DNA of 64,000 nt from Diorhabda sublineata (GCF_026230105.1 NC_079477.1:14079001-14143000); one strand, 5' to 3'; shown: positions 35,621 through 48,518, counted from the stretch's first letter. The notes: generated by a model not told the origin, from the sequence alone. A program made the numbers and translations.

Positions 35621-36699
35621 AACCAAACTAGAGAAGAGTGAAACGGTTCTAGACATGTAAATTAATATGAGATAGTTAAATTGTCTTTTGCATAATATTC
35701 AAAGTAAAAAGTGCCGGTTAAAAAATTTCAAAACTTGTTTTACTCTGTGCTCATCAGAATTACAAGTATTTAGAGTATCAATCATTAAAACACGAATCGC
35801 TTTGCTCATTGCCCACATCTACTCCAACTCAGTAGCTTACAAAAAACTCATTAAAGAAACCTATAGGTAACATACCTATATAGTTTTTCGATGTTATCGC
35901 TGGTAGTCGCAGTTTTTGGGCATGCCGAACGTTAGTTGTCGCTCAATTTCCTCTTTCAAAATAATCTTCACGACATTCACTTTTGCGATTGTCAAACAGA
36001 AGCTAAACGTCCAAAATGGATGGATTCTGTCTCTCAACGCATGTCCAAATATATTTACAAATTTATATTAATAAGTGCTGACATCTTCAGGAAGAGATCA
36101 CAAATTTTTAGACAACCCTCATACGTATTTGCTAATTTCCAAAATATCATATAGTTTGAATTCAATATATCGGAATTGTTAATGAAATCTTCTATAGAAA
36201 ATCCTAAAGAACTCAATCATGAGAATAGCAATTTATTGTGAGCAATTGGGATGGTTAAAACACTTTATCACAAATGTTCATTTCGAATGTCTATGAAAAA
36301 GAGAAATGTGATCCTTAATTTTCGGCAGGACAAAACTGCCGCTGATTTAATACTACCAAAGGTCAACTGGCACTGGTCCTAAAACTGATGCCAAGGTACA
36401 TATACCCACTCATTTATCCTATGAATGCATATTCGTATAATGCATCGAGACAATTGGAATATTGTCTTAGATTTATTGAAATCGGCCTGTAGGAGCTATT
36501 TTTGAATATATGACTGTTAACTATTAAATTTACCGTAAGTTATATATGGGAACTTATGAGGGGTTTTACAAGGAAAAGGCACGAAAGGTTTTAAAAACAA
36601 AACCATTTAAAATTTGAATTGGCTGCTTGATGTTTACGAAGTGAGACATCTGGATATACGAATTTAGTCTCCACAATGGTTGTACAGATGCATGTGACA

Positions 36700-36900
36700 A
36701 AAACCATTAAGAGTGACGTGCTCTGTGAGACAATCTCTATTGTATGCAAGAGTAAACCGCCCAGGGGCTTACTTGAGCATTCGCGCTACAACCCGGACAA
36801 TTAGTCCAGTAAGCTCCATCTATTTGGTGCGTTGAGAAAACATCTCAAAGGGAAGTGTTTCAAAACGGACAACGAATTGGAGCACACTGTAGAAGACTGA
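36700..36900 (+). mobile_element. Mariner transposase C-terminal scrap
   Basis: One frame reads GLLEHSRYNPDN, a stop, then SSKLHLFGALRKHLKGKCFK and TDNELEHTVED to a stop at 36898-36900. This matches the mariner block (LEHPPYSPDLAPSDFHLF) and the segment after it. The third catalytic Asp is lost. Upstream, TIKSDVLCETIS near 36703 fits the region before the second Asp. No terminal repeats were found. It is a different lineage from the other four mariner remnants. Confidence 0.75.
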
Positions 36901-38216
36901 ACTTTGTCACAGTCACAGTAATTGTAGAAACAAGACATTTTTCCTCTTTTAATCCATTAAACATTAGCGTTGGATTAGTCACTCTAGTTTGATATCATTT
37001 CAGGTTTGTATAAATCCAACAGAACACGGCCATGATTCTTCAATACAATTTCATGGATACAGCTCTCTTCATATGTGCTCCATTTTTTAATTCCATGTCT
37101 TCTAGCCAAGTCCAGGAATATGGAGGCTGAAGCTCAAGGCTCTTATCTACTTCATATTTTTCCCCATCGTATATTTTTCAGAGTTCCTCGAACATGAAAC
37201 GACTTAATTTTCCTTTCTTGATTGATCTAGCTCTCTCATCTACTACCTAACCAAATTATCTTGTTCACAACTATATTTTTTTGCCTTCTCAAGATTTAAT
37301 TAGCCGTCAAGAAAATTATCGAAGAAGATATCTTCAACTGCCTCATTCAATCCTGTCGTTTGTGAATTTTCATGATATTATGCTAGGAGGAATAATCCTT
37401 TTTTCATTCATTACAAGCTCTCAACTAAAAGAAATTTTTTTTGCTTTTAATATGATATAATAATCATGTTATATTGAACACAACTGAAATATTATGTAAC
37501 TGCTGTGTGAAGAATGTTATGGGTTGTTAAAGGTAATTTGTGAGTTAATTCTACCTAGCTCCCAAGCTTTCATAAAACAGCTTTATTGTTATTTTTAAGG
37601 AACTTTGAAAAAAACGTTATTTATTCAATAGGTTCACAATTACAGTTGTTCCCGTCGTTTATACACAGAAGCTGCTTTCTGTTTAAGAGATCTAATAGAA
37701 GTTTTATGTCGCCTTTCCTATTATTATAACCTTCAACAGATTTGATGGGAATAGATGATTTTGTAGTTATTGAAGTTTGTTATATTATCATTTTAGTTTG
37801 ATTATACTTTATCACTTTTTATACTACTATACTACATTTTCCATTTACTTTCTAAATCAGTTGATCGATTTATAATACGATATATCGTAATAAAACAAGA
37901 AGAGTATGATGTCATTGTAATATTTGCACTCATATTGATTACAAATTTTTTGTAGTGTAGAATAAATAGCATATTGTAATAGATGGACCTATACAAATAC
38001 GAAAATATGAAAAAAAAATAATTGTATCACGTAAGGTTTTTATATTACATTTATAGAACCATTTTCATGGGTAAAATATTTAATATTTATTAAAAAAATA
38101 ATTTCACGTTTTTTAAATCGTATATATTGACAATATTTATAGTTTACATCTAATAAACATGCCTCACATCTATTAAAAACAAAAACTTTAAAAAAATCAC
38201 TTTAAATATCAATTAG

Positions 38217-39870
38217 CTCTACTTTTTGCTTTCATGAGGGATTGCACATTTTCTTTTTAAAAACCAACAGTAATCACCCATCATGGCCGAATCCTATCGT
38301 CCTTGATACCGAATTTCCATTGTTCTAATACCTTGGTGGAACTTTTCACCCTGCTCATCACTGACAGCTCCCAAATTTTCGGAAAAAAATGTCAGATGGG
38401 AATGGAAGAAATGAATTTTCAATGACATTCAAGCACCTAGGCGTCTATTTCATGTTCATCAACTAACTGTTGTAGGTGAGCTCCATATTGTTGCCCAAAA
38501 ATCCCCTCGTAACACTAACAAATGCCTTCCATGCTCTATGTTCCTGTCTGGTGAGTTTTTTGGCAAAATTGTTATCGACCAGAAATTTTCTTATTTGTGG
38601 TCCAATAAAAATACCTTCTCTTAATTTGGCATCACTCAACTGGAGAACGATTTCTCTAAGGTATTTGAATCCATAACTCTCTTTATCCATAGCCTTTGCA
38701 AAGTTTTTTATCAATCCAAGTTTAATGTGAAGGAGGGGCAGAAGGACATGTTTGGGATCTACTAGGGGTGAAAATTTAACATTTTGATATCACGGTTGAA
38801 ATTTACTTCTTGCTTGCCAATTTTTTCACATATTGTTGATCTACTACCCGACTGACCCATAGACAAAGAAAACAGCAATTTTTCGTAAACCCTCCCTGAA
38901 GTCCCATTAAAATTCCAATCACCTTCAGATCCCCACATATCTGCCACTTATACTTTTTGTAGTTAATTTTGTCTAAAAGCAAGTGAATATTTTCATAAGT
39001 TTCTTTCATCTTCACAGAATAAGCAACTGGACGTTTTTAAATTTCCATTGTGTAATAACACTTCCCTTAAACTTTATTTAGACTAGTCAATAAATAGGCG
39101 TCACTCACTGAGATTATGCTCAATATCAAGTTCCTTCATTAGACTATCAATATTCGTACATACACACAACGTATTTTCCATACTGTAGAATGCAGAAAAT
39201 GTCTTTCTTTTTCTTAAGGTCGTAATTTTTGTTTCTTTGGTTAAAAAGTTTAAGACAGGAAGCAAGAAGTTCAGACTGTTGCTTTGATAACCACAAATCA
39301 TGTACTAAATCATTCATCTCACTTTGAACAATCAAATGTGGGTCATCTAAATTGGTACTTGGAGTAAAAATAGGGTCGGTACATTGTTCTTCGGAGCTTA
39401 CTGATGATACGTTGTCTCCAGTATCTTCTAAAACAATATTTTGGGGATCTGAAGGCGCAATTGGTACTGGTTCAACTTCATTAGAGGTCGTATAGTAGAC
39501 GGCAAATTTGGATACTCGATCTTATGCTTTCCTTTCTTAGAATAACCTTCAGTCGTCAAAATAGTTAGTAGATTCTCGTCATACCATTGGAATTGCAAAA
39601 GGCATACTTTTTTTCTTCCCATTTCTCCACTGCACCAACGTCACGCTACAAGTAAAAGCACGCGTGGGAGGCCCAATGCTTGTCTTGGTCTCCAATTAAA
39701 GTACCAAAATGTTTGAAAAAGGCTTTTTCCACATTTTCGGAAAATGGCCTGATTGCGATTTCACCATAAATTCTCCACAAATATGTATAGCGAAATTTGT
39801 CAGGAGAATTTTGCAGCTGCGGCGCGTTTGACTCGAAATTTCCGTCTAAATAATCACTTTTTGCACTATG
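38217..39870 (-). pseudogene. Member of a multicopy arthropod protein family of unknown function
   Basis: Minus-strand remnant whose parts fall in a consistent order. AFFKHFGTLIGDQDKHWASH lies near 39680-39740. KKGKHKIEYPNLPSTIRPL follows near 39490-39545. Then come RLFID-SK and EVLLHNGNLK near 39050-39100, and ADMWGSEGDWNFN near 38900-38947. The frame at 38463-38714 reads MIKNFAKAMDKESYGFKYLR, then LSDAKLREGIFIGPQIRKFL. After a shift, MSLKIHFFHSHLTFFSENLG and AVSDEQGEKFHQGIRTMEIR end with GDYCWFLKR at a stop near 38217. From memory, proteins with these blocks are annotated as uncharacterised in many arthropods and occur in many copies, which suggests a mobile origin. RLFID could be an RNase H-like strand; that is inference. 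Four or more frameshifts and stops make this copy dead. Confidence 0.7.
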
Positions 39871-40899
39871 AACAAAGAACCACTTACTATGACACTCAAC
39901 AAAATACTAATTTTGAATGTTGTTTTTATGTTTATTATTCTGAATAATACAGTTCAGGTATTTGCTCGGCCATAAAATTTAGCGATGTTAACCGCCCCTT
40001 TATAATGTAAACAGGGATAATTTAGCTATTGAAAAGTGGTATATGCTAAGGCTTAATAAATATTTTTTCTATTATTGGATGGGTATTTCCATTTTAAAAA
40101 TAAAGGTCTCCCATGTGTTACGAAAATCTTGTCAGCCAGTATTATAGAACGACCATATCTCAAAGAGAAGTTAGTGATAAGTTAGTGATTTGAGTCTCCT
40201 TACCGAATTTTTAACCAAGGAAAGTACTTAGAATAACATAATAATGAACTCGCATTAGATCGTTCACGTTGTAGTTGGATGATTTTCATATTATGTTCAC
40301 GATAATAACGATAATATTTTTTTTTACTTTACAGTTCAGAACTAGTCCATTATCAGGAAATTTGTCATTGATGTTGATGAAAGTCAATAGCGGCAATAAA
40401 CTTTCAATTTTCTTTTTTGGAAGAATTATATGAATAGAATTTGCTCACATTGAATGATGGGTCGCCTTTTTTGCGATTATCTTAGACAGGTTTCACAGTA
40501 ATGTGGGTTTTGTTGATAAAGTTTGGTGACAGAATTATCTTAATAACGTTTCATGATGAATAATATTTATGCTACAAACGTCCTGATGGACCTGATCGAG
40601 AAAAGTTTACGAATATTATATTATTCACCTAGTATGCACCTTATACAGCTGTTAAAGCGGAATAATTGTTCTTTTGTGAATGTTTAATGACCTTAATAAA
40701 ACGGTCGAGTGAAACATTCCTATTCAGATGAATTAGAGCTATTTAAATATTGTATAAATGTGTTTCTAACGATTTTAAGCACCATTCACCTTCCGAGCCT
40801 TCCGTGAAAAACAAATCATTGAGATAATACTTAGAAAACCTGTCCAGCACTGCTTAGTTCAACTATTCGTTTTGGAAAGTTATTAGCAACATAAAATAT

Positions 40900-41738
40900 C
40901 TTAAAGAACAAAGGATCATGCCAATAATCAAAACGACAATATAGTACCATTGAACAAGTGCATATAAGTAGTAGTGGACACTATAAATCGTGCATTTGAA
41001 GACAAAAGCTATTGTGTAACGACCTTCCTAGATGTGAGCTAGGCCTTCGATAAAGTTTGTCCAAATGTTTACTTAAGAGACAGTTCCCACATGCAATATA
41101 TCTTAAATTAAATTCATATATGCAAGAAAGATATTTTATGGACAAGAAACAAGTGAACTTTTCTCAGTAAAATCGGGCGTGTCCCAGAATAGCGTGCTTG
41201 GACCTATTATATACTTACTGTTTACTGCTGATCTTCCTGGGGAATCAAAATGAATGAAGCAAAATCACTCCAAACTAGTTACACCTACAGTACTTTGGTA
41301 TCCGTCTAGAGGAGAAGAATCAACTGGAAAATAAAAGGAAACAGTTGGAAATTAAATTCAGCAAACACTATTGGACGTAAGTCCAAATTATCCTTGAAAA
41401 ATAAACTTCTAGTTTATAAAGTCGCTTACAAGCCAATATGGACTTATGGGATACAGTTATGGGCTCAGCAATCAAATTTCATCTTGAGATTTCAGTCTAA
41501 AGTATCACGCACAATTACCGACGCACCATGGTTTATACTCAATAATGAAATCAAGAAAGATCTTCATGTGAATTATGTCAAAGATGAAATAAGTGCTTAT
41601 AGTGAGCGCTACTTAAACAGACTTGACGCAAAGATTAAAAATGATCAAACCATTGGACCTGCCGTATCGTTTTTAAATGTCTATTTATGCATATATTAAG
41701 TTATATTAGTTTCTATATGTATATGTATGTATATATAG
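40900..41738 (+). mobile_element. Jockey-type LINE reverse transcriptase remnant
   Basis: Plus strand. VVVDTINRAFEDKSYC then TTFLDVS-AFDKV near 40970-41065 is RT motif A, with one stop. SGVSQNSVLGPIIYLLFTAD near 41176-41235 is motif B (usually GVPQGSVLGP). The catalytic F/YADD box is deleted between this and NEAKSLQTSYT. The frame at 41394-41699 reads KNKLLVYKVAYKPIWTYGIQ, then LWAQQSN and APWFILNNEI, and VKDEISAYSERYLNRLDAK, which is the typical Jockey C terminus. The copy is 5'-truncated and internally deleted. Its 3' end meets the 3' end of the LOA-type LINE on the opposite strand. Confidence 0.88.
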
Positions 41739-43755
41739 ATTTGGAGTCTCGTATACATTGCAACCCAAAGGATCTTTTGTTTCCCCCTTTCTTGCCGCGA
41801 TATTGGAGAACCCATTGTTTGCAGCTAATCCATTAATCCCACCTCTTTTAAAAAGTCTATAATGTGGGATGGCTTTAATTGCCATATATCTTCGTCTTCT
41901 ACTTCAAGCGCTCCCAATTCACAATTCGAGGGAAGGAAGATAGAGGTTTCGTCCTCTGTGCAACAAAATCTACATGCCGCATTCCTACTAGGTTTAGCGT
42001 CTTCAGGAGTTTGTTGAGGCGACAGTACCCCGATAGGTCTCCTGTTAGTATTCGTAGATTGTTTTTAATTAGATTGATACATTCAGCAGATATACTTTGT
42101 TTATAGTTTCCGAGAAGAGTCTCTGCCTCTGTCAGCCCTCGTAGGTTGTCCCAATAATTGTTTTTGCTCCTAACTACCTTCTTTTCCAATGCTTTTTGCA
42201 TTGTTCTGTAGCTGATACCATAGAGGGTCCCATGAACGGCTTATCTCTGCCCGTTACCGAGGTTATCAGCTATTTAATTTCCCTTAGCTCAGATGTGTCC
42301 CGAAATCCAAGTAGGATGTTTTTATTTTTTTTGCCTAGATCCTTTACGTTTTCTAAGCAATCCAAAACGAGTTTGGCTTTATGATATTGTAGCTTAGAGC
42401 TCTAACCGCTACTTGACTATCGGACAGGATGATGATCTCCTATTTGAGATAGTTCCTCTCTAGATTAAACTGAACACATTTTTTAATTGCATAGATTTCT
42501 GGTTGAAAAATGCTTGATGCGCTGCACAGGCTTTCAGAGTGTTCTACTCTGTGCCCCTACCCTCCTATTCCAGTTCCGTCTGCTGTTTACCATTTAATGG
42601 GATTTCTGTTCATTTCTGCGTGGTGTTTTGATTCCATTTGCTTTTAAAGTTTATTATTGAGGTGAAGTTTTTATCAAAGCTAAACTTTTTCGATGTAACG
42701 TCCTGAGGCATGTCCCAGGGTTGGTCATTATTTAGAAACAGGTTTTCTTTGATAATTCCGCCTCTGAACATTCTAAGTGATGTTTTCTCTTTCACGCTGA
42801 CAAGTACCATGTGGAGACGTGGGAGATTCAGAATCACTTCTTGTGCAGCTGTTGGGCAAAATTTAATGGCTCCAGTTGCACATAATCAAGCCAGTCTTTG
42901 TATCTCGTGGTATTCAGACTTGTTCTACCCTACCTCAAACCACTGCCCTTTATGTGATGATTGGTCTCACAATTGCATATCAACGTTACAACCCTTCCTG
43001 CAAATTTTCTGTACACCATTAAAGCTTTTGTGGCTTTGGTGATTATCTCTTTTCCATGTTTGTTCCAGAGAAGTTTATTATCTAGTGTGAGTCCTAATCG
43101 ACACCACCTTTTTGTATAGTTGAGCCCTCTTTGATCTATGTCACAGAGTGTATTCTCAAGGGTATGCCAGTTAGTGCGCTTAAGAGTTCGTCTACCACTA
43201 AGCTCCACATAAGTGGGGACGCGACCCCCCTTGTGGGCATCCCCTGTTTGCAGTGATTGAAATGGTGTCTTTCCCTACTTTCATTTCTGCTATTCTAGTA
43301 GATAATAGTTGTGCCATCCATCTGGACGTTGTTCTATCTACTCCTCTTGCCTCTAATGCTCTTTTGACTGCGGCGTGTGGAGAGTATTGTCTAAGGCGTC
43401 TACTGTGTCTAAGAAGGCACATACTACGCTTTCTTTCCTCGTCTGAATTCCAGTTGTCAATTGTAACAATGCAGTCTCCGTAGATGTGCCTATTAGGTAT
43501 GCGAATTGACATGGATGGAGTGGTATCCACTTCAGAATTTTTGTTCTAATGTAATTGTCGACAGCTTTTTCCATCGTTTTGAGTAGAAACGAGGTGGGAC
43601 TGATTTTTCTGAAGGATTTGGGATATGTTATGTCCTTCTTGCCTTCTTTTCGTATGAAAGTTACTTTGGCCCTTCTCCATGGATATGTAACCGAGCTCTA
43701 GGCTGCTTCTACTGAGGCTGATCAAATGTGGCAAAATATCATACATACACATACA
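41739..43755 (-). mobile_element. LOA-type LINE with RT and RNase H remnants
   Basis: Minus strand, 5'-truncated. From 43700 down: KVTFIRKEGKKDITYPKSFR and LLKTMEKAVDNYIRTKIL; HPCQFAYLIGTSTETALLQL; motif A as CAFLDTVDALDNT near 43410; and NRGCPQGG near 43225. A frameshift leads to SPLMWSLVVDELLSAL, after which the YADD box is deleted. Then LGLTLDNKLLWNKH and TKATKALMVYRK near 43000-43090, and LNLPRLHMVLVSVKEKTSLR near 42790-42830. An RNase H domain follows with IILSDSQVAVRAL near 42400-42437. A Cys cluster CRFCCTEDETS lies near 41945-41980. RT followed by RNase H and a CCHC-like tail fits the LOA clade. Many stops. The 3' end is near 41739. Confidence 0.88.
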
Positions 43756-43979
43756 AAATAATTATCAAAGAAAATAGTGAGCACTGATGTCGCTAAACAT
43801 CAGTCCCAAAAATTCTTATTTTCGCATTTTTATATTTAGTTTCGATTGTATATTTATACATGCGGTACTTATCGTCGAGATTCGTAGGTTTGAAAGTTTG
43901 TAATGATTATTTTTTCTATTGTTCGTTGATGTTTAATATAATTAGCAGTTTGAATGGTAGTTATTTGTTGAGAAATGAT

Positions 43980-44935
43980 AAATTTGAGTGAAAATAGTAA
44001 TAGTCAACCGTATATCAACAGAAAATCTCTCAATTTAACACCGGAACAAAATACCACAACCAGAGATATGTTTGAGAGACTTATATATGAATGATAGTGA
44101 TTTAGTTACTTTCCAAAGCTAGTAAGTATTTATTAGTAGTATATAATTTCCCAAAAAATATTTTTATGAGTTTTTTTTACATAATTTGCGTGATATAATC
44201 TACAAGTACTTGGAGGAGTAGAGAATAATGAAAAGTATCATCATTGAAATTGAAAAATAGCAGAGTTCGAAAGAGGAGGTAGAAAAATATATAATGCAGA
44301 TGAAACATGGTTGAATGAGGGGAATAACTAATATTTGGCATCTAAATCTATGGATGAAATGTAAAAACCCCACCTGAAAAGAGAAAATGCCTTAGTTATA
44401 CCCATATTGGTAGTGATTCAGGATTCGTTGCAGGAGATTTAAAGGCATTTGACTCTAAAAACCCCGGAGATTACCTCAAAGAATCGTATGTAGAGCATGA
44501 AAAATGTTTTTCAGTTATTCTCTTAAGATTCATACGGGATCTGATATTGTGATGAAAAACCTTCCATACAACAGAATACTTACCAACTACCCAATGCAGA
44601 AAAGCCCCTAAACTTTGTATAGATGGAATGGCACGAGTACAATTACGTCTGTTAATTGTACTTCGATTGCTAACCACTGTAAATCAAATGTGAACTTATT
44701 CGGATTCAAATAAAAAATGAAGTAGCAAGGAACAAGGATTCTTTTCATTTACATAATTTGAAAAATCTGGTTAGTAGTGCCATCAACAATGGTAGTAAAT
44801 GTATCGAATATGTAGAAGAAAAGCACAATATGAAGAATTTGACAATTATATCAAAATAGCACCGAACCCGTAGTTACGGATCTGTGCGAAGATACTACTG
44901 ATAAATCTGAAGATGACGTAGACGACTCAGATTAG
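43980..44935 (+). mobile_element. IS630/Tc1-like transposase remnant
   Basis: Plus strand. An N-terminal NRKSLNLTPEQNTTTRDMFE lies near 44015-44075. ERGGRKIYNADETWLNEG near 44268-44320 carries the first catalytic Asp. A shifted frame reads LSYTHIGSDSGFVAGDLKAF and KNPGDYLKES near 44390-44490. The second block reads SDIVMKNLPYNRIL near 44535-44575, where MDN is expected, so its Asp is lost. Further on, IKNEVARNKDSFHLHNLKNL and INNGSKCIEYVEEKHNMK lie near 44705-44835. The acidic tail TDKSEDDVDDSD ends at a stop near 44932. The third acidic residue cannot be placed. No terminal repeats were identified. A short palindromic word (ACTGATG...CATCAGT) lies near 43776-43803. Confidence 0.75.
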
Positions 44936-45314
44936 AATAAAGGAAACTTTTATCTGCTTAAATTTTTTATCTTTAATGGAAATAAGTATTCATTTATAAT
45001 TAATTATTTATTACTGTTACTATCATCGGAGAACGCTTTTACAGTTTATAACTGGGATATAAAAAGTATAATACATTTCAATGTACCAACTTAAAACTAT
45101 AAAAGTGTGAAATGTGGGATACCTCAAATAAAATTGCTCAAATTTGTTTTATTCTCCATACATTAATAATAGAAAATATATGTTACATTTTTCTCGTATT
45201 AAACTTATTCCATAGATATTATTGCCGCACACCTTGTCGATTCTGTTTCTGCCTGGATTCGCTAAGATCTTCGTTGAAAATGTGAGTCAGTCTATATATT
45301 AGTGGTATCCTACT

Positions 45315-45434
45315 GTAAGTCTATTTGAATCAAATTTAAAGTGAAATCAACTTAATAATCTATTATAAAGAAACGTAAGTCTATTTGAATCAAATTTAAA
45401 GTGAAATCAACTTAATAATCTATTATAAAGGAAC
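45315..45434. repeat. Tandem duplication, two 60-bp copies
   Basis: Copies at 45315-45374 and 45375-45434 begin GTAAGTCTATTTGAATC and differ at one base near the end (AAAGAAAC against AAAGGAAC). Non-coding, recent by identity. Confidence 0.95.
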
Positions 45435-47654
45435 GTATATTCAGCATAGAATAGCAATAAATAAATTAACAACAAAGATGGAGCATAACTTTAAGATAAA
45501 CAACTTAAGTAAAAGTGGAAGTATATTTCTTAGCATTCTTGTAAACATGAGTTGAAAGCAAATATCAATCTACCCCACGTTTTATTATTCTGAGTACGAT
45601 TATATTACAGATTTAACTGAGCGGTAACCTCTCCACATAATGCAAATGCAAATCTTTGGAAACCCCTCGTAAAAAATTTTGTTTTTAAATAAACCTGATT
45701 GAATTATATCAAACTAAATATGAAATATGTTGATCAAGCAATCAAAACAACAAAATTGAAGTTTCTGGTATTTGCGAAGTAACCAGAAAAAGCAATCAGC
45801 TACAGTAAATATTAATTTTCAGCGAGTTGCATGCTGAAGCCGAACATATATTAGACCAGCAATGAATCAGAGTTTCAGTTAAATCCACCTTGATGAATGT
45901 TTTTGGCTTCATGCTTGTATAAATCCTCAATGCATACCAATGAAGTACGCTCCATTCCAATTTAAGTGGCTGCACATGAATATTTTCCTTCTCTTTTCAT
46001 TATGGGGCTTTTATTCGAATATTTCAACTAGTTATAGTCAAGAAAATATCTAGCTACTGTGAAAAGAAAAAAAGAATTTTGTTTAAAGCATGCAGTTTAT
46101 ATTTCAGGAAATGGAGCCTTGTCTTGTATTAATTCTAATCTATGCAGGTTATTTATTGAGATATTAGTTTCACAAACATGCATATATGAACTCAATTCTG
46201 TCAATCATATTTGGGATATTATTGGCTTGTATACCAGACTCCATTTTGATCAATTTTATTAGGTACTTAAACTAATATAGACAGTTGGATCAACATATTA
46301 TTTATTATGTTGTCCTTGGATCGTTAGAAGAAGCTAGGATGTAATCTAGATGAAAATACAAACATTTCGAAATTTGTTCTTGGAGCAGTTAAGAGCTGAA
46401 ACCAATGCCATTATATCTTCTAGCCTATTTCGTTATGTAGTTCTTTATTTAACCATTTTTTGTTTCAAGATCTTATTATCCAAGTATCAAAATTATCTGC
46501 AATTTTGTATTTAATAGGTTCCTGGCTACCTCATCAAATCTTAGCTTTAGAACAAATCTGTTTTCCTTGCTTATTCAACTAATACAGATATACATATTTT
46601 CAAAGAACTCTTTTGAATTTCTATTTAGTTGAAGTGAGTGTTGGGATTCCAGATGCGATATAACTAACAGTGCTGTTTCTTAGGAATAGGTTAATTTTAA
46701 TGATAATTTTTTATTTCCGCAAGGTTTTTCAGTTAATAGTTTAAGTATGGCAGATAAGACGAGAGAGGCATGGCTGAAATTTGTATTTAATCAAAAAAAC
46801 GGAACAAGTAAAGATTTGTGAGCAATTTGATATAGTTAAACGATTATGTGGTATTCGAATTAATTGCTATGTAAAAAATCATTACATATGTATTATATAA
46901 TACATTCGATTTTATGGTAATTTCCGTTACGAAAAAGTGTCCTTAGAATATTGATTTTATTTTTGTGTTAAATATGGTGTGTAATATATGGTTTACTAAG
47001 AAAATATTGACAAGTAATGAATAGCAATTGGATAGTATTGACAACTCGATTGAATAATATTATTAAATCAAGTCAATAGTCAAGTCCAAGTTCAATCATG
47101 AAAACCGCTTTACATGATAGAATATAACGTGCGAGATGCAATATTCATAGATGAAAAGTTCTGCTGGTTAATTCATGTAAAATATCGCACTTGTAATATT
47201 ATCGGTCCGGTGCCATTTATTGCAATTGAAATTCTAGTTACTTTCCGATTATCTTCCTTAATTTCTTCATAAATGGCTTCACAAACAACAGGAATAAAGC
47301 GAGATCCTATAATACCATAATCATTATTTGTTGATATTACGCCAGTATTTTTTTAGTTATCTTATATTTTATTTTTCTCAGGAGTATTCCAAATATTTCT
47401 TCATCTATTATTAAATAGATTTTGTATGTTTTCCCTGCTTAATCGACCTGACCGTTTTTTTGTTGATTTTAATTTGAGGTTAAACATTATCTAGCGATTA
47501 CTAATGGAATTGTGATGAGTAACAGTCCCGATACAGTGACAAGGGACTTAAATATTGTCAAAGAAGTGCAATATTCATCTATGCAACATTAAATCTTTAA
47601 ATTGGCGCAAGTAGGTGGTGCGAGGCTACTAGAGGAAGCATATTTGTTTTCACC
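45435..47654. other. No recognised genes; possible transposase scraps
   Basis: AT-rich. A 24-residue reading MADKTREAWLKFVFNQKNGT near 46748 and a reading RDAIFIDEKFCWLIHVKYRT near 47130-47190 could be parts of a broken DDE transposase, since FIDE followed by aromatic residues recalls the first catalytic block. The evidence is not enough to name an element. Confidence 0.3.
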
Positions 47655-47666
47655 AACATTAATTGT
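47655..47666. repeat. Left target site duplication of the RTE-like LINE
   Basis: AACATTAATTGT, identical to 48519-48530. It marks the upstream edge of the LINE insertion. Confidence 0.9.
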
Positions 47667-48518
47667 TAATTGAAGATAGAGACATTGGGATCAAAGTCAA
47701 TGGAGTCTGGGTCAACAACATACGTTACGCCGATGACACAGTACTGATTACAGATAATATAGATGACCTACAAAAACTAATTAATATAGTAGGCGGACAT
47801 AGCCAAAACATGGGATTAAATATCAATATCAAAAAAACTAAATTCATGATTATCACTAGGGAAGCTAATACGTTTAGAAAATCTAGAGTAACTTATAATG
47901 GAAAACCTATAGAACGGGTAGAAAAATTTAAATATCTAGGAACATGGCTTTATGAGGAATGATCGTCGGACGGTGAAATAAAATGCCGAATTGAACAAGC
48001 TCGAAGTACATTCATAAAATTTAAAAATTTATTTACATGTACCGACTTTGATCTTGATCTTAGACTGAGACTTGTGCGGTGCTACATTTGGTCAGTGCTT
48101 CTTTACGGGATGGAGGGTTGGACCCTTAAGGTGAAAAACATCAACAAACTAGAAGCATTCGAAATGTGGGTATATCGTAGAATCCTGAAGATACAATGGA
48201 CTGCCAAAGTGAGGAATGAGGATATTCTCAGGCGTATCAATAAAGATCGTGAACTCTTAACATTGTTAAGAAACGAAAGATTGCATATCTTGGCCATATA
48301 ATGCGAGGCCATAAATATCAATTCCTTCAGCTGATAGTCGAGGGCAAGATTGAAGGTAAGAGAGGATTGGGACGGAAGAGGATGTCATGGTTACGGAACG
48401 TGAGGCAGTGGACGGGTATACAAGATATTCAGACATTGATCCATACCGCTAGAGATAGAGAAGCCATGAAAAATGTGGTCGAGAACATCCATTAATGGAT
48501 AAGCATTAAAAGAAGAAG
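47667..48518 (+). mobile_element. 5'-truncated RTE-like LINE with target site duplication
   Basis: An 852-bp insertion. The 12-bp sequence AACATTAATTGT sits immediately before it (47655-47666) and immediately after it (48519-48530). The frame begins inside the RT: IGIKVNGVWVNNIRYADDTV, with the catalytic YADD intact, then GLNINIKKTKFMIITRE and IERVEKFKYLGTWLYEE. One TGA stop near 47960 is followed by GEIKCRIEQARSTFIKFKNL and RCYIWSVLLYGMEGWTLK. One frameshift near 48300 leads to YQFLQLIVEGKIEGKRGLGR and RMSWLRNVRQWTGIQD, ending at the normal C terminus (stop at about 48493). The 3' tail is AAAAGAAGAAG. This is one of the youngest-looking insertions in the window, but it lacks its endonuclease and most of the RT. 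Confidence 0.92.

Noticed and set aside
47110..47200. FIDEK reading as the first catalytic block of a DDE transposase
   Set aside because: Other blocks are not found in order downstream.
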